Shown here: positions 9,846 to 18,385 of the stretch, piece by piece | How positions within the stretch are numbered: the first letter of the stretch is position 1 | Layout of the letters: each line of letters begins with the position of its first letter | Source of the DNA: Bog-473 sp036268485 | GTDB taxonomy: Bacteria > Actinomycetota > Acidimicrobiia > Acidimicrobiales > RAAP-2 | NCBI GenBank assembly: GCA_036268485.1 | Contig: DATAUC010000042.1 | Span: 1-64,000 of the forward strand | Direction: 5' to 3' | DNA: 64,000 nucleotides | Position numbers and translations under genes: made by a program | The notes under the pieces: generated by a model | What the model saw: the letters and a program-made list of their open reading frames with translations, nothing else | What the model was told of the DNA's origin: nothing | Database searches by the model: none

Positions 9846-10721
9846 TTACTCTCGGGCGAAGGTGGATGAGCGGGTCGACGTCGGAGTGGTAGCTCTGTCG
9901 TTCAGGAGGACCAAGATGTCGGGGACTGCGCTGAGCGCAGTCTTCTCACCCAAAGTGATGGCCGTGCCGTAGGCGACGAACTCAATCACGTGTGAACTCC
10001 ATACGTCGGCCCGTTCCAACACGGACACATCAATGACCCCATCGGCTCCCAGATGCAATGCCTGCCTCCTTAGCCGTTCGATGGCCAGCTCGCGTGCTGC
10101 GTACAGGGACGACGTCAGGCTCGAAAGCTCAGTGCAACGGCCTTGCGATGAGGCCCATTTTCCGAAACTGCGCCAACCAAAGTGGAAGACGGAAGTTCCT
10201 ACGACAAATCCGATCGGAACGCATCCTGAGCGCAGCAGTAGATGGAAATCCTGCCCAGACAGTGAGCTGGTGAACACTGAAGCCCCGCCTTCGGCTTTCG
10301 GGCCGATCGGACGAACCGCAGTGCCCGAGGCCACAAAAGTGACCAGGTCGCCCTCTTCTGTGCCCGCCAGATCCAAGTGGACGCCGATCACCCCGGCCGC
10401 CTCAATCTCGGCGCACTGCTTCTCCATTTGACTCACCGCGTGTTGGCGGGCGAATCCCATCGTGCGGGACAGTTGCACCACTTCGTAGTTGGAGAACGGA
10501 TGCAATGTGTTCTTTCCGTTGATGCCCAGGCGGACTACGGCTGCGCCGTTCACGACATCCTGGGGCTCATATCCAACCTGGGCGATGGCAATCTGCTCGT
10601 CGATCGTCAGCCCCGAAGTGGTATCAGTGGAGTTCTCGGCCGGCCCACTGAAATAGGCCCCCGAGCGCAATGCGGTCAATGCCGCACCGGCTGGATCGAC
10701 AGCTTCTGCTGGGTGACTCAT
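9846..10721 (-). CDS. Tandem YbjQ-like (heavy-metal-binding domain family) protein C
   Basis: A 291-residue protein with two YbjQ/DUF74-like modules. Module 1 runs from GYEPQDVVNG to FVASGTAVRP; module 2 from GCVPIGFVVGTSVFH to FVAYGTAI. Each has the helix pattern [YF]xAR..A..[RQ]m....a..lGA.GVI.V and the closing GTA[VI] strand of the family. Many YbjQ proteins are annotated 'heavy metal-binding' on weak grounds; a biochemical role is not established. ATG 10721 overlaps the upstream gene's stop by 4 bases, marking an operon with the next two genes. The linker SVFTSSLSGQDF recurs in the sister proteins. Confidence 0.75.
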   Translation of the reverse strand: MSHPAEAVDPAGAALTALRSGAYFSGPAENSTDTTSGLTIDEQIAIAQVGYEPQDVVNGAAVVRLGINGKNTLHPFSNYEVVQLSRTMGFARQHAVSQMEKQCAEIEAAGVIGVHLDLAGTEEGDLVTFVASGTAVRPIGPKAEGGASVFTSSLSGQDFHLLLRSGCVPIGFVVGTSVFHFGWRSFGKWASSQGRCTELSSLTSSLYAARELAIERLRRQALHLGADGVIDVSVLERADVWSSHVIEFVAYGTAITLGEKTALSAVPDILVLLNDRATTPTSTRSSTFARE

Positions 10722-11653
10722 TGCTGTCGCATCGGAACCACGAGGCGAGACATCGGCGGAGACGCCGTGGGGGCGAATGGCTGAACCACCGTGCCGGCGG
10801 ACCATGCACTGGTGCGAAACTCGGTTTTGCTGGTCCGGGCGTGGGCATGGTGGAGAGTGACCTCGACGAACGGAGCATCGGAGAGATCGGTCTGCTTCCA
10901 CATCAATGCGGTGGCCACGTCGCGTACCTGGACCAGGGCGTCCCCGATCTGCTCGACCGAAAATGAGTAGCCCGATTCGAGTTGCGTGCGGGTTTGGCAG
11001 CCGATCCACGAACTGAGGACTGCCGCGCCCAGACAGAACTTCACCGGGATCATTCCGGTCTGGACCATCTTGCTGAAGGCCTGGCCACTCAGGCCAGCGG
11101 TGAAGGGTCTTGGCAATGGAAGCTCCGTCCCATAAGCCACGGCCGTGCCCGTTAGGGTGATGTCCATGGTGCCCCGGAAGAGCTCGTCGCCCACGACTTC
11201 CATCCGAATGTCGATGACCCCATGGGCACCTCGGGCCGTGGCCCGGTCGGCCAGGCGTGTCAGCGCGTGCTCAAAACCCTGCGTCAGTGCCCGACCCGGT
11301 CCCGGGAGTTCCCAGTTGTAGCCGGGGTAGTGCTCGGTAAGCCGCTGACCTGGAACGAGTCCGCGAGTGACGGGATGGGCGCAGGGATAGGTGGCCACAT
11401 AGGGATCGATCGCGTGGTCCTGCCCCGTGGCCTGCGCGTACATCCTCTCGATGACCGGCGGCAGCGCTCCTCCGGCGTCGCCCATCGAAGAACGCCACAG
11501 TGTGCTCAGACGGCCCTGTAATTTGAGCGCCACGGGACGGGGTATGTGTGTCGTGGAATTGCCGATGACGACGCCAACGGGATGGAATCCCACGGTGCCC
11601 AACGCCCGCACTGATGCGGCCGTCGCGTGGACCGATGAACGGCTCGGCCTCAT
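10718..11653 (-). CDS. Tandem YbjQ-like protein B (divergent)
   Basis: A 311-residue protein, the middle member of the three-gene set. Module 1 (GFHPVGVVIGNS to ITLTGTAVAYG) is recognisable, with a long insertion between the first strands and the helix. Module 2 (GMIPVKFCLGAAV to SAGTVVQPF) is more diverged. The inter-module linker RPFTAGLSGQAF matches those of the sister proteins. No signal peptide or membrane segment is seen. It has ATGA overlaps on both sides (11650-11653 and 10718-10721), so all three genes are translationally coupled. Function unknown. Confidence 0.68.
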   Translation of the reverse strand: MRPSRSSVHATAASVRALGTVGFHPVGVVIGNSTTHIPRPVALKLQGRLSTLWRSSMGDAGGALPPVIERMYAQATGQDHAIDPYVATYPCAHPVTRGLVPGQRLTEHYPGYNWELPGPGRALTQGFEHALTRLADRATARGAHGVIDIRMEVVGDELFRGTMDITLTGTAVAYGTELPLPRPFTAGLSGQAFSKMVQTGMIPVKFCLGAAVLSSWIGCQTRTQLESGYSFSVEQIGDALVQVRDVATALMWKQTDLSDAPFVEVTLHHAHARTSKTEFRTSAWSAGTVVQPFAPTASPPMSRLVVPMRQQ

Positions 11654-12417
11654 CGGTCCAGGCCCAGTGCAAGGATCGGATCGGCCCGGTCCGGCGTCCC
11701 TGACGTGGCCTGAAAAGGCAGCGGAGCGATCGCCGTTCCGATGGCCAAGAACTCAATGAAACGGTTGCGCCACACCTGCGAGCTCTCGGAAATCCTCGAG
11801 CCAATCATGCCGCTGGCGCCAAGTCGAGCGCCCTCTTCCTGCATGCGCGTCATGGCCAATTCGCGCGCTGTGTAGAGCGCCTGGGTTTGCGCGTTCAACT
11901 CCACGCTCCGGCCCGTTTGTCGGAGAGCGGTCGCAACCCGCCGATGGCCAACGTGATAGACGCAAGTGCCGAGGACGAAACCCAGGGGCCGGTATCCGGC
12001 TTGCGTCAACGTCCAGAGATCGCGTCCGCTCAGGTCGCTGGTGAACGGCGTGCCGTCGCTGATTCGCCAATCTGAACCGTCCAACGCGGTGACCGCGGTG
12101 CCCACTGCGATGAAGTCGACTGACTTGCGGGTCCAGTCTGATGTGCTCAGGGTCAGGCGCACACCGACCACACCCGATGCATCGAGTGCCGCCGCCTCGT
12201 CCTCCATGCGCCGCACGGCGTCCTGTCGGGCGGAGTAGAGCGCCTGGGAGAGTGTCTCGACCTCCGAACTCTGGGAGCGACGCCGAGGTCTGGTGCCCGC
12301 ATGAAAGACGGAGCAACCAAACACCAAGCCGCTAGGGGCAAACCCAGCTGCTCTGGTGAGGAGGAACTCACTCGGTGAGAGATCGGAGATGAAGGGCTCG
12401 CCAGCGTTCTCCGTCAT
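11650..12417 (-). CDS. Tandem YbjQ-like protein A
   Basis: A 255-residue protein with two clear YbjQ-like modules: GFAPSGLVFGCSVFH to IAVGTAV and GYRPLGFVLGTCVYH to LAIGTAIAP. Both have the family helix (ALYSARQDAVRRM and ALYTARELAMTRM) and the GASGMIG/DASGVVG turn. It is the first gene of the coupled three-gene set. It starts 9 bases downstream of the ABM gene's stop in the same direction, so it may share the transcript of the biotin carboxylase - M20 - ABM run. Family relationship is solid; role unknown. Confidence 0.78.
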   Translation of the reverse strand: MTENAGEPFISDLSPSEFLLTRAAGFAPSGLVFGCSVFHAGTRPRRRSQSSEVETLSQALYSARQDAVRRMEDEAAALDASGVVGVRLTLSTSDWTRKSVDFIAVGTAVTALDGSDWRISDGTPFTSDLSGRDLWTLTQAGYRPLGFVLGTCVYHVGHRRVATALRQTGRSVELNAQTQALYTARELAMTRMQEEGARLGASGMIGSRISESSQVWRNRFIEFLAIGTAIAPLPFQATSGTPDRADPILALGLDR

Positions 12418-12426
12418 CGCCGATGC

Positions 12427-12723
12427 CTACGCCGTGATGACGATGCTGAAGTGCTCGACCACCGGGAAAGGGTCGTAGAAGTGGTGCAGCAGCGAGCGCC
12501 ACTCCTCGTAGGCGGCTGAGCCCCGGAACCCTTCGGTGTGGTCCTCGAGCGTCTCCCACTCAACCAGCAACAGAAAGCACGACGGCCGCTCCAGGCAGCG
12601 CTCGACTGAGAGCGACACGAACCCGGGGCTCCCGGCAATCAGCGCTTTGGCCCGGTCCATGGTGGCCATGAACTCGTCATCCTGGCCCGGGATGACCTCG
12701 AGAACAGCGTGCTCGCGGATCAC
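12427..12723 (-). CDS. Antibiotic biosynthesis monooxygenase (ABM) domain protein
   Basis: A 98-residue dimeric alpha/beta barrel-type protein. It has the family order: HAVLEVIPGQDDEFMATM, the SPGFVSLSVERCLE strand, FLLLVEWETLEDH and the C-terminal VVEHFSIVI strand. Members include quinol monooxygenases and heme-degrading proteins, but many are uncharacterised. GTG 12723 overlaps the upstream M20 gene stop (GTGA). The last 12 codons are duplicated at 9799-9840 on the far side of the YbjQ genes. Confidence 0.85.
   Translation of the reverse strand: MIREHAVLEVIPGQDDEFMATMDRAKALIAGSPGFVSLSVERCLERPSCFLLLVEWETLEDHTEGFRGSAAYEEWRSLLHHFYDPFPVVEHFSIVITA
12428..12467. repeat. Direct repeat flanking the YbjQ gene trio (copy inside ABM)
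   Basis: The 40 bases at the 3' end of the ABM gene are repeated at 9800-9839 with 3 mismatches and the same orientation. The two copies bracket 9840-12427 almost exactly at the outer ends of the three YbjQ-like genes, as a replaced or duplicated gene end would after an insertion. Confidence 0.7.
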
Positions 12724-13913
12724 GAGCGGGCCCCAGCACCCAGCAACCGTGACCGCAGCGCGCGATCGGTTGCCGCATCGATAGCGGTCCAGGCCAGCCC
12801 CAGTGCGCCATCACGCACGGCGGCGTCGGCCGACGGCGTGATGCAGGCGGCGGCGAACTCGTGCTGGTGGTTGACGGCGCCGTGGGTCTCAATACCGATG
12901 AGCGGATGGATGGTGGGAACGGCGAGCGACACATTGGCCATGTCGGTCGAGAAGGTGGGCAGCGGCGCGTCCTCGTCGTCGGCCTCGAAGGTGCGACCCA
13001 GCGACTCGGCGTTCAGCCGGTAGGCGGCCAGCAGGCCGGCGTCGGCTTCCATGTGGGAGTAGACGGGGGCCAGTTCCTCGAAGGTGACGGAGCAGCCGGT
13101 GGCCAGCGCGCCGGCCTCGAAGCAGGCCCGTACCCGGGGCTCGAGGGCGCGCAGCCCCTCGATGGTCTTGGAACGGGCCATGTACCGACCGCTGACGGCG
13201 GCCGGGATCACGTTGGCCGCGCCGCCGCCCTGGGTGATGATGCCGTGCACCTGGTCGCCCGGAGGCAGCTGCTGGCGCAACAATCCCAACGCCACCTGCG
13301 AGATGGTCATGGCGTCGAGCGCGTTGACCCCCTGCCAGGGAGCGGCCGAGGCGTGCGCTTCCATCCCCACGAAGTGCACGTCGAAATGAGTCACGGCCAG
13401 GCAGGCGCCGGTCAACCGTTCGACCGGCCACGGGTGGACCATCATGGCGGCGTGGACGCCCTCGAAGGCGCCCCGGTCGAGCATGAAGACCTTGCCCCCG
13501 CCCCCCTCTTCGGCCGGGGTGCCCAGGATCCGCATGGTCAGTCCCACCTCATCGGCCACGGCAGCCAAGGCCAGGGCGGCGCCCACGGCACTGGCCGCGA
13601 TGATGTTGTGCCCGCAGGCGTGCCCCACCACCGGTAGCGCGTCGTACTCGGCGCACAGGGCCACCACGAACTCGCCCGAACCGGACCGGGCCTCGAAGGC
13701 GGTGTCGATCTCGTAGACCCCTTCGTCCACGGTCAGGCCGCCGGCCCGCAGGGCATCGGCCACCGTGCGCGACGACACCGTCTCGGCGAAGCACAGCTCG
13801 GGTGTCGAATGCACCGAGTGACTCAGGGCCACCAGCTCCGGCAGCCGTTTCTCAATGACGCTGGCGGCCGCGGCCTTGGCCGCGCGGTTGGTGTCCTCGG
13901 CGGCCGATGTCAT
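12720..13913 (-). CDS. M20-family amidohydrolase/peptidase
   Basis: A 397-residue metalloenzyme of the M20D-like branch (AbgB / amidohydrolase type). Metal-site motifs: the ALCAEYDALPVVGHACGHN segment gives a ligand Asp/His pair, TPAEEGGGG gives the catalytic Glu-Glu, and a His occurs in MMVHPW. The dimerisation-domain motif HASAAPWQGVNALDA matches AbgB-like proteins, which hydrolyse N-acyl amino acids or p-aminobenzoyl-glutamate. The substrate is uncertain. RBS AGGAG precedes ATG 13913. It starts 7 bases after the biotin carboxylase stop and is followed by the ABM gene with a GTGA overlap. Confidence 0.88.
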   Translation of the reverse strand: MTSAAEDTNRAAKAAAASVIEKRLPELVALSHSVHSTPELCFAETVSSRTVADALRAGGLTVDEGVYEIDTAFEARSGSGEFVVALCAEYDALPVVGHACGHNIIAASAVGAALALAAVADEVGLTMRILGTPAEEGGGGKVFMLDRGAFEGVHAAMMVHPWPVERLTGACLAVTHFDVHFVGMEAHASAAPWQGVNALDAMTISQVALGLLRQQLPPGDQVHGIITQGGGAANVIPAAVSGRYMARSKTIEGLRALEPRVRACFEAGALATGCSVTFEELAPVYSHMEADAGLLAAYRLNAESLGRTFEADDEDAPLPTFSTDMANVSLAVPTIHPLIGIETHGAVNHQHEFAAACITPSADAAVRDGALGLAWTAIDAATDRALRSRLLGAGARS

Positions 13914-13920
13914 GGTGCTC

Positions 13921-15684
13921 CTATTCGATCACGGCCACGATGTCGCCCGCGCCCACCGAGGCGCCGGCCTCGACCCGGATCTCCTTGATGACGCCGGCCT
14001 TCTCGGCCGCCACTGCGTTCTCCATCTTCATGGCTTCGAGCAGGCAGATGGTCTGGCCCACTTCGACGGCATCGCCCACGGCGACCAGGACCTTGACGAT
14101 GGTGCCCTGCATGGGCACGGCCACGTCACCCGAACCGGTACCGCCGGCGGCGGCCGAGGCGGCCCGCTTGGGCCGCGCCACCACCCGGGCTGTGCCCGCC
14201 ACCGGGCCCAGATCGGGCACCCAGAGCTTGACCGAGAAGCGGCGGCCATCGACCTCGGCGGTGACATCGCGCTCGACCAGTGGGGTTTCGTCCTCCACCG
14301 GCACCATGGGCGGGGCGCCCACCGGTGACGCGACAAGGCCGCTCAGGTCCAATGTGTTCTCCACCCAGTTGGTGGAGTGGGTGCCGGCGGCGAAGTCGGG
14401 ATGGCTCAAGATGATGACGTCGGCCGGCAGCGTGGTGGCCACGCCGGTGATCTGGGTCTCCTCAATGGCCCGCAACATGCGGCGCCGGGCGCCTTCCCGG
14501 GTGGGCGCCCACACGATGAGCTTGGCCACCAGGTTGTCGTAGTACTGCGAGACAGTGTCGCCGGACTCGTAGCCCGCATCGAGCCGGACGCCGGGGCCCG
14601 ACGGCTGGGTGAATTTGGTGATGGTCCCCGGCGAGGGTGAGAACTTGCCACCGGTCGGGTCCTCGGCGTTAATACGGACCTCGATGGCGTGCCCGTTGCG
14701 TTGGACGTCGTCCTGCGCGAAGTCGATGGCCTCGCCCGAGGCGATGCGGATCTGCCACTCCACCAGGTCGAGTCCGGTCACCAATTCGGTCACCGGGTGC
14801 TCCACCTGGAGGCGGGTGTTCATTTCCAGGAAGAAGAACTCGCCGTCTTGATACAGGAACTCGACCGTGCCGGCGTTGTAGTACCCGCAGGCCTCGGAAA
14901 CCTTGACGGCCGCCGCGCCCATGGCCCGGCGGATCTCGTCGGGGAAGTCCGGGGCCGGGCTCTCCTCCACCAGCTTCTGGTGGCGGCGCTGGGCCGAGCA
15001 GTCACGCTCACCCAGCCACAAGGTGTTGCCGTGCTGGTCGCCCAGGACCTGCATCTCGACGTGGCGGGGCCACCCCAGGTAGCGCTCCACGTAAATTTCC
15101 GGACGTCCGAAGTAGGCCTGGGCTTCGCGGGCGGCCGACTCCATCGCCTCAGCGGCTTCGGAGGCGGACTCCACCACCTTCATGCCCCGGCCACCCCCGC
15201 CGTAGGCGGCCTTGATGGCCAGGGGCCAGCCCACTTCCTCGCCGAAGGCCACCACTTCGTCGGGTGACGTCAGGGGCTCGGAGCGTCCGGGCACGCCCTG
15301 CACGCCGGCCTTCTCTGCCGCAATGCGCGAGCTGATCTTGTCGCCCATCACCTCAATGGCCTCGGGCGGCGGCCCGATGAAGGTCACGCCGCGGTCGGTG
15401 ATGGCCCGGGCGAAGTCGGTGTTCTCCGAGAAGAACCCGTAGCCGGGGTGGACGCCGCCGGCGCCACTCTTCTCGATGGCGTCGAGGATGGCCTCGGTGT
15501 TCAGGTAGCTCTCGGCCGCGGTCTCGCCACCCAGGGCGTAGGCCTCGTCGGCCATTCGGACATGGAGGGCATCACGATCGAGGGTCGAGTAGACGGCAAC
15601 GGTTGCGATGCCCATCTCGCGGCAGGTCCGGATGACACGGACGGCAATTTCGCCGCGGTTGGCGATGAGGATCTTTTTAAGCAC
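13921..15684 (-). CDS. Acetyl/propionyl-CoA carboxylase alpha subunit (biotin carboxylase + BCCP)
   Basis: A 587-residue AccA-type subunit. Residues 1 to about 450 are biotin carboxylase: KKILIANRGEIAVRV at the start, ATP-grasp loop AYGGGGRGMK, then RDCSAQRRHQK and EMNTRLQVEHPVTE. The C-terminal about 75 residues are the biotinyl domain with EAMKMEN, Lys553 being the biotin site. The subunit carboxylates its own biotin for an acyl-CoA carboxylase whose beta subunit is not in the window. I use GTG 15684 because homology starts immediately after; an ATG at 15720 would overlap birA. It is divergent from birA, which supplies its modification. Confidence 0.93.
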   Translation of the reverse strand: MLKKILIANRGEIAVRVIRTCREMGIATVAVYSTLDRDALHVRMADEAYALGGETAAESYLNTEAILDAIEKSGAGGVHPGYGFFSENTDFARAITDRGVTFIGPPPEAIEVMGDKISSRIAAEKAGVQGVPGRSEPLTSPDEVVAFGEEVGWPLAIKAAYGGGGRGMKVVESASEAAEAMESAAREAQAYFGRPEIYVERYLGWPRHVEMQVLGDQHGNTLWLGERDCSAQRRHQKLVEESPAPDFPDEIRRAMGAAAVKVSEACGYYNAGTVEFLYQDGEFFFLEMNTRLQVEHPVTELVTGLDLVEWQIRIASGEAIDFAQDDVQRNGHAIEVRINAEDPTGGKFSPSPGTITKFTQPSGPGVRLDAGYESGDTVSQYYDNLVAKLIVWAPTREGARRRMLRAIEETQITGVATTLPADVIILSHPDFAAGTHSTNWVENTLDLSGLVASPVGAPPMVPVEDETPLVERDVTAEVDGRRFSVKLWVPDLGPVAGTARVVARPKRAASAAAGGTGSGDVAVPMQGTIVKVLVAVGDAVEVGQTICLLEAMKMENAVAAEKAGVIKEIRVEAGASVGAGDIVAVIE

Positions 15685-15718
15685 GTCGCACAATTGCACG
15701 CCTTCTAGGGTGTGTGCC

Positions 15719-16456
15719 ATGTGGGGCGGTATTTGGGATGTCCGATGGTTCGAGGAGATCGACTCCACCAACACCTATCTGCGCTCCGAAGCCCAACATG
15801 GCGCCCCCGAGGGTGTGGTGGCCGTGGCCGACCATCAGCGGGCCGGGCGGGGCCGCCTCGACCGCCGCTGGGAAGCGCCGCCGGGCGCCTCGCTCCTGGC
15901 CTCGGTCCTCTTCCGGCCCGACTTCGACCCGGCTGAGCTGCACCTCTGCACCGCTGCGGTGGCGCTGGCGGCGGCGGCGGCCTGCCGGGAGGTGGCCGGG
16001 ATCGGTCCCGTGCTCAAGTGGCCCAACGACCTCTTAGTGGGGGAGTCCAAGCTGGCCGGCGTCCTGGCCGAAGCCGACTTCTCCGGTGCTCGCTGCTCGG
16101 TGGTGGTCGGTATCGGCATCAACGTGGCCTGGCCCGGCCCCGAGGGGGTGGGCGGCACCTGCCTGAACGACGTGGCGGCCGAGCCGGTGGATCGCAAGCT
16201 CCTCTTGGACGCCCTGCTCAGCGCACTCTCGCCCCGCCGGGCGCTCCTGGACAGCGCAGCGGGACGGCGTGAGGTGGCGGCCGAGCTCCGGGAACGGTGC
16301 GCCACGCTGGGCCAGCGGGTCCGGGTCGAGCTGGCTTCCGAAGCGGTCATCGGGACCGCCACCGAGGTCGACGATGCCGGCCACCTGGTCGTTCAGACGG
16401 CCGAGGGCCCGCGGACGGTGGCGGCCGGGGACGTGGTGCACCTCCGGCCCCACTAA
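15719..16456 (+). CDS. birA: Biotin-[acetyl-CoA-carboxylase] ligase (BirA, non-repressor type)
   Basis: A 245-residue single-function biotin protein ligase without the N-terminal DNA-binding domain of E. coli BirA. Motifs: FEEIDSTNTYLR, the biotinyl-AMP loop GRGRLDRRWEAP, LKWPNDLLV and VVGIGINV, then a short C-terminal SH3-like domain. It activates biotin with ATP and attaches it to the EAMKM lysine of BCCP domains. The divergent neighbour is exactly such a substrate, with about 35 bases between starts, so coordinate expression is likely. An earlier in-frame start would lie inside the biotin carboxylase gene and is not needed. Confidence 0.92.
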   Translation: MWGGIWDVRWFEEIDSTNTYLRSEAQHGAPEGVVAVADHQRAGRGRLDRRWEAPPGASLLASVLFRPDFDPAELHLCTAAVALAAAAACREVAGIGPVLKWPNDLLVGESKLAGVLAEADFSGARCSVVVGIGINVAWPGPEGVGGTCLNDVAAEPVDRKLLLDALLSALSPRRALLDSAAGRREVAAELRERCATLGQRVRVELASEAVIGTATEVDDAGHLVVQTAEGPRTVAAGDVVHLRPH

Positions 16457-16468
16457 AGTCTTCCCCTT

Positions 16469-17476
16469 ATGCGCCTTCTCGTCACGGGAGGTGCCGGATT
16501 CATCGGGTCCAACTTCGTCCGCTACTGGACCGAACAGCATCCCGAGGACCACGTCGTCGCCTACGACGTGCTCACCTACGCCGGCAACCGACCCAACCTG
16601 GCCGATATTGAGGACCGGATCGTCTTCGTCCAAGGCGACATCTGCGACGGGGCCCAGGCCGAGAAGACCCTGCGTGACGAGGACATCGACACCATCGTCA
16701 ACTTCGCGGCCGAGTCGCACAACAGCCTGGCCGTGCTCAATCCCGGTCTGTTCTTCCGTACCAACGTGATCGGCACCCAGACCATGCTCGAAGCCGCCCG
16801 CCAGGTCGGCGTGAACCGGTTCCACCACATCAGCACCTGCGAGGTCTACGGCGACCTGGCCCTCGATACCGATGAGGTCTTCACCGAGGACTCTCCCTAC
16901 CGCCCCCGCACGCCCTACAACGCCAGCAAGGCCGGATCCGACCACGCCGTGCGGGCCTACGGCGAGACCTACGAACTGCCGGTCACCATCACCAACTGCT
17001 CCAACAACTACGGGCCGTACCAGTTCCCCGAAAAGGTGATCCCGGTCTTCACCACCTCAGCCCTGGACGACAAGAACCTGACCTTGTACGCCACTACCGA
17101 GAACCGGCGCGAATGGCTGCATGTGCGCGACCACTGCACGGCCATTGAGGCGGTGCTGCAGCGTGGTCGCATCGGCGAGACGTACCACGTGGGGAGCGGC
17201 GTCGAGGCCTCCATCATGGAGATCGCCGACCTGGTCCTCAAGACCCTGGGCAAGCCCGACTCCCTGAAGGCGATCGTGCCGGACCGGCCGGGCCATGACC
17301 GCCGCTACCTGCTGGATTCGTCCAAGCTGCGCAACGAGCTGGGCTGGGCTCCGCAGATCGAATGGGAGCAGGGGCTGGCCGAGACGGTCGAGTGGTACGC
17401 CGCCAACCGGGAATGGTGGGAGCCCCTGCGCGCCCGCGCCCCGGTCGTCGAGGGTGGCTGGGGTTCGGCCGGATAG
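16469..17476 (+). CDS. rmlB: dTDP-glucose 4,6-dehydratase-like (RmlB family), atypical active site
   Basis: A 335-residue extended SDR of usual RmlB length. Rossmann motif GGAGFIGSN, catalytic YxxxK as Tyr150-Lys154 (PYNASKAG), and the NNYGPYQFPEK and REWLHVRDH segments are typical. The acid/base motif, normally S-T-D-E-V-Y-G, reads STCEVYGD: Cys124 replaces the Asp, while Glu125 is kept. AAESH is followed by NSLAVLNP rather than the usual VDRSI. The first gene of a glycan cassette, it would provide dTDP-4-keto-6-deoxyglucose for RmlD. Because of the substitution a related nucleotide-sugar dehydratase or epimerase is possible. Confidence 0.82.
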   Translation: MRLLVTGGAGFIGSNFVRYWTEQHPEDHVVAYDVLTYAGNRPNLADIEDRIVFVQGDICDGAQAEKTLRDEDIDTIVNFAAESHNSLAVLNPGLFFRTNVIGTQTMLEAARQVGVNRFHHISTCEVYGDLALDTDEVFTEDSPYRPRTPYNASKAGSDHAVRAYGETYELPVTITNCSNNYGPYQFPEKVIPVFTTSALDDKNLTLYATTENRREWLHVRDHCTAIEAVLQRGRIGETYHVGSGVEASIMEIADLVLKTLGKPDSLKAIVPDRPGHDRRYLLDSSKLRNELGWAPQIEWEQGLAETVEWYAANREWWEPLRARAPVVEGGWGSAG

Positions 17477-18385
17477 ATGCGCGTTCTGGTGACAGGCGCC
17501 AACGGGCAGCTCGGGCGCGACCTGTGCGACGCCCTGGCCGGCCGCGTGCCCGCCGGTGGTCGCCGGTGCAGCCTGTGGGCGCCCGAGGGTCCGCTGAAGG
17601 GCCTGACCTACGACGTGCGGGCCACCGACATCGACACCATGCCGGTTGACGACCGTGACGCTGTGCAGGGCACCTTTGAGTCCTTCCAACCCGACGTGGT
17701 CCTGCACGCCGGCGCTGTCACCGCGGTGGACGCCTGTGAGACAGAGGTCGACCTGGCCTACGCCGTCAACGCCATCGGCACCCGCAACGTGGCCGAAGCG
17801 GCCAAACGTGTCGGCGCCCACCTCCTCTACGTCTCGACCGACTACGTCTTCGACGGCACCTCCGAGCGTCCCTACAACGAATGGGACCGGCCCAACCCGC
17901 AGTCGGTTTACGGGGCTTCCAAGTGGGCCGGTGAACGCGAATGCCCACCCGGGTCGACCATCGTGCGCACCTCGTGGGTGTGCGGCGCCCACGGGAACAA
18001 CATCGTCAAGACGGCGCTGCGCCTGGCCGCTGGCGACGGCCCGCTGCGCTTCGTCAGCGACCAGCACGGGTCGCCCACCTTCACCGCCGATCTGGCCGCG
18101 GCCATCGTGACCCTGGGCACGGACAAGCGACCCGGTACCTTCCACGTCACCAACGCTGGGGCCACCACCTGGTGGGGACTGGTCCAGGCCACTCTGGAAG
18201 CCGCCGGTGCCGACCCCGAGCGGGTGCTGCCCATCACGACGGCCGAGTACCCGCTACCGGCCCCCCGTCCGACCAACTCGGTGCTCGACAACATGGCGCT
18301 CAGGTTGGCCGGGCTGCCCGCCCTGCCGGACTGGCAGGATGGACTGACCCGATTGGTCGGGGCCTTGGCTGAGGGAGCGCAGTGA
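17477..18385 (+). CDS. rmlD: dTDP-4-dehydrorhamnose reductase (RmlD family)
   Basis: A 302-residue SDR starting at the base after the rmlB stop. Motifs: VTGANGQLGRDL for NADPH, the VLHAGAVTAVDACE segment, YVSTDYVFDGT, and YGASKWAGE with the YxxxK pair. These match RmlD, which reduces dTDP-4-keto-L-rhamnose. Residues about 28-40 hold a family-atypical basic insertion. RmlA and RmlC are not in the window, so the pathway must be completed elsewhere. Confidence 0.87.
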   Translation: MRVLVTGANGQLGRDLCDALAGRVPAGGRRCSLWAPEGPLKGLTYDVRATDIDTMPVDDRDAVQGTFESFQPDVVLHAGAVTAVDACETEVDLAYAVNAIGTRNVAEAAKRVGAHLLYVSTDYVFDGTSERPYNEWDRPNPQSVYGASKWAGERECPPGSTIVRTSWVCGAHGNNIVKTALRLAAGDGPLRFVSDQHGSPTFTADLAAAIVTLGTDKRPGTFHVTNAGATTWWGLVQATLEAAGADPERVLPITTAEYPLPAPRPTNSVLDNMALRLAGLPALPDWQDGLTRLVGALAEGAQ

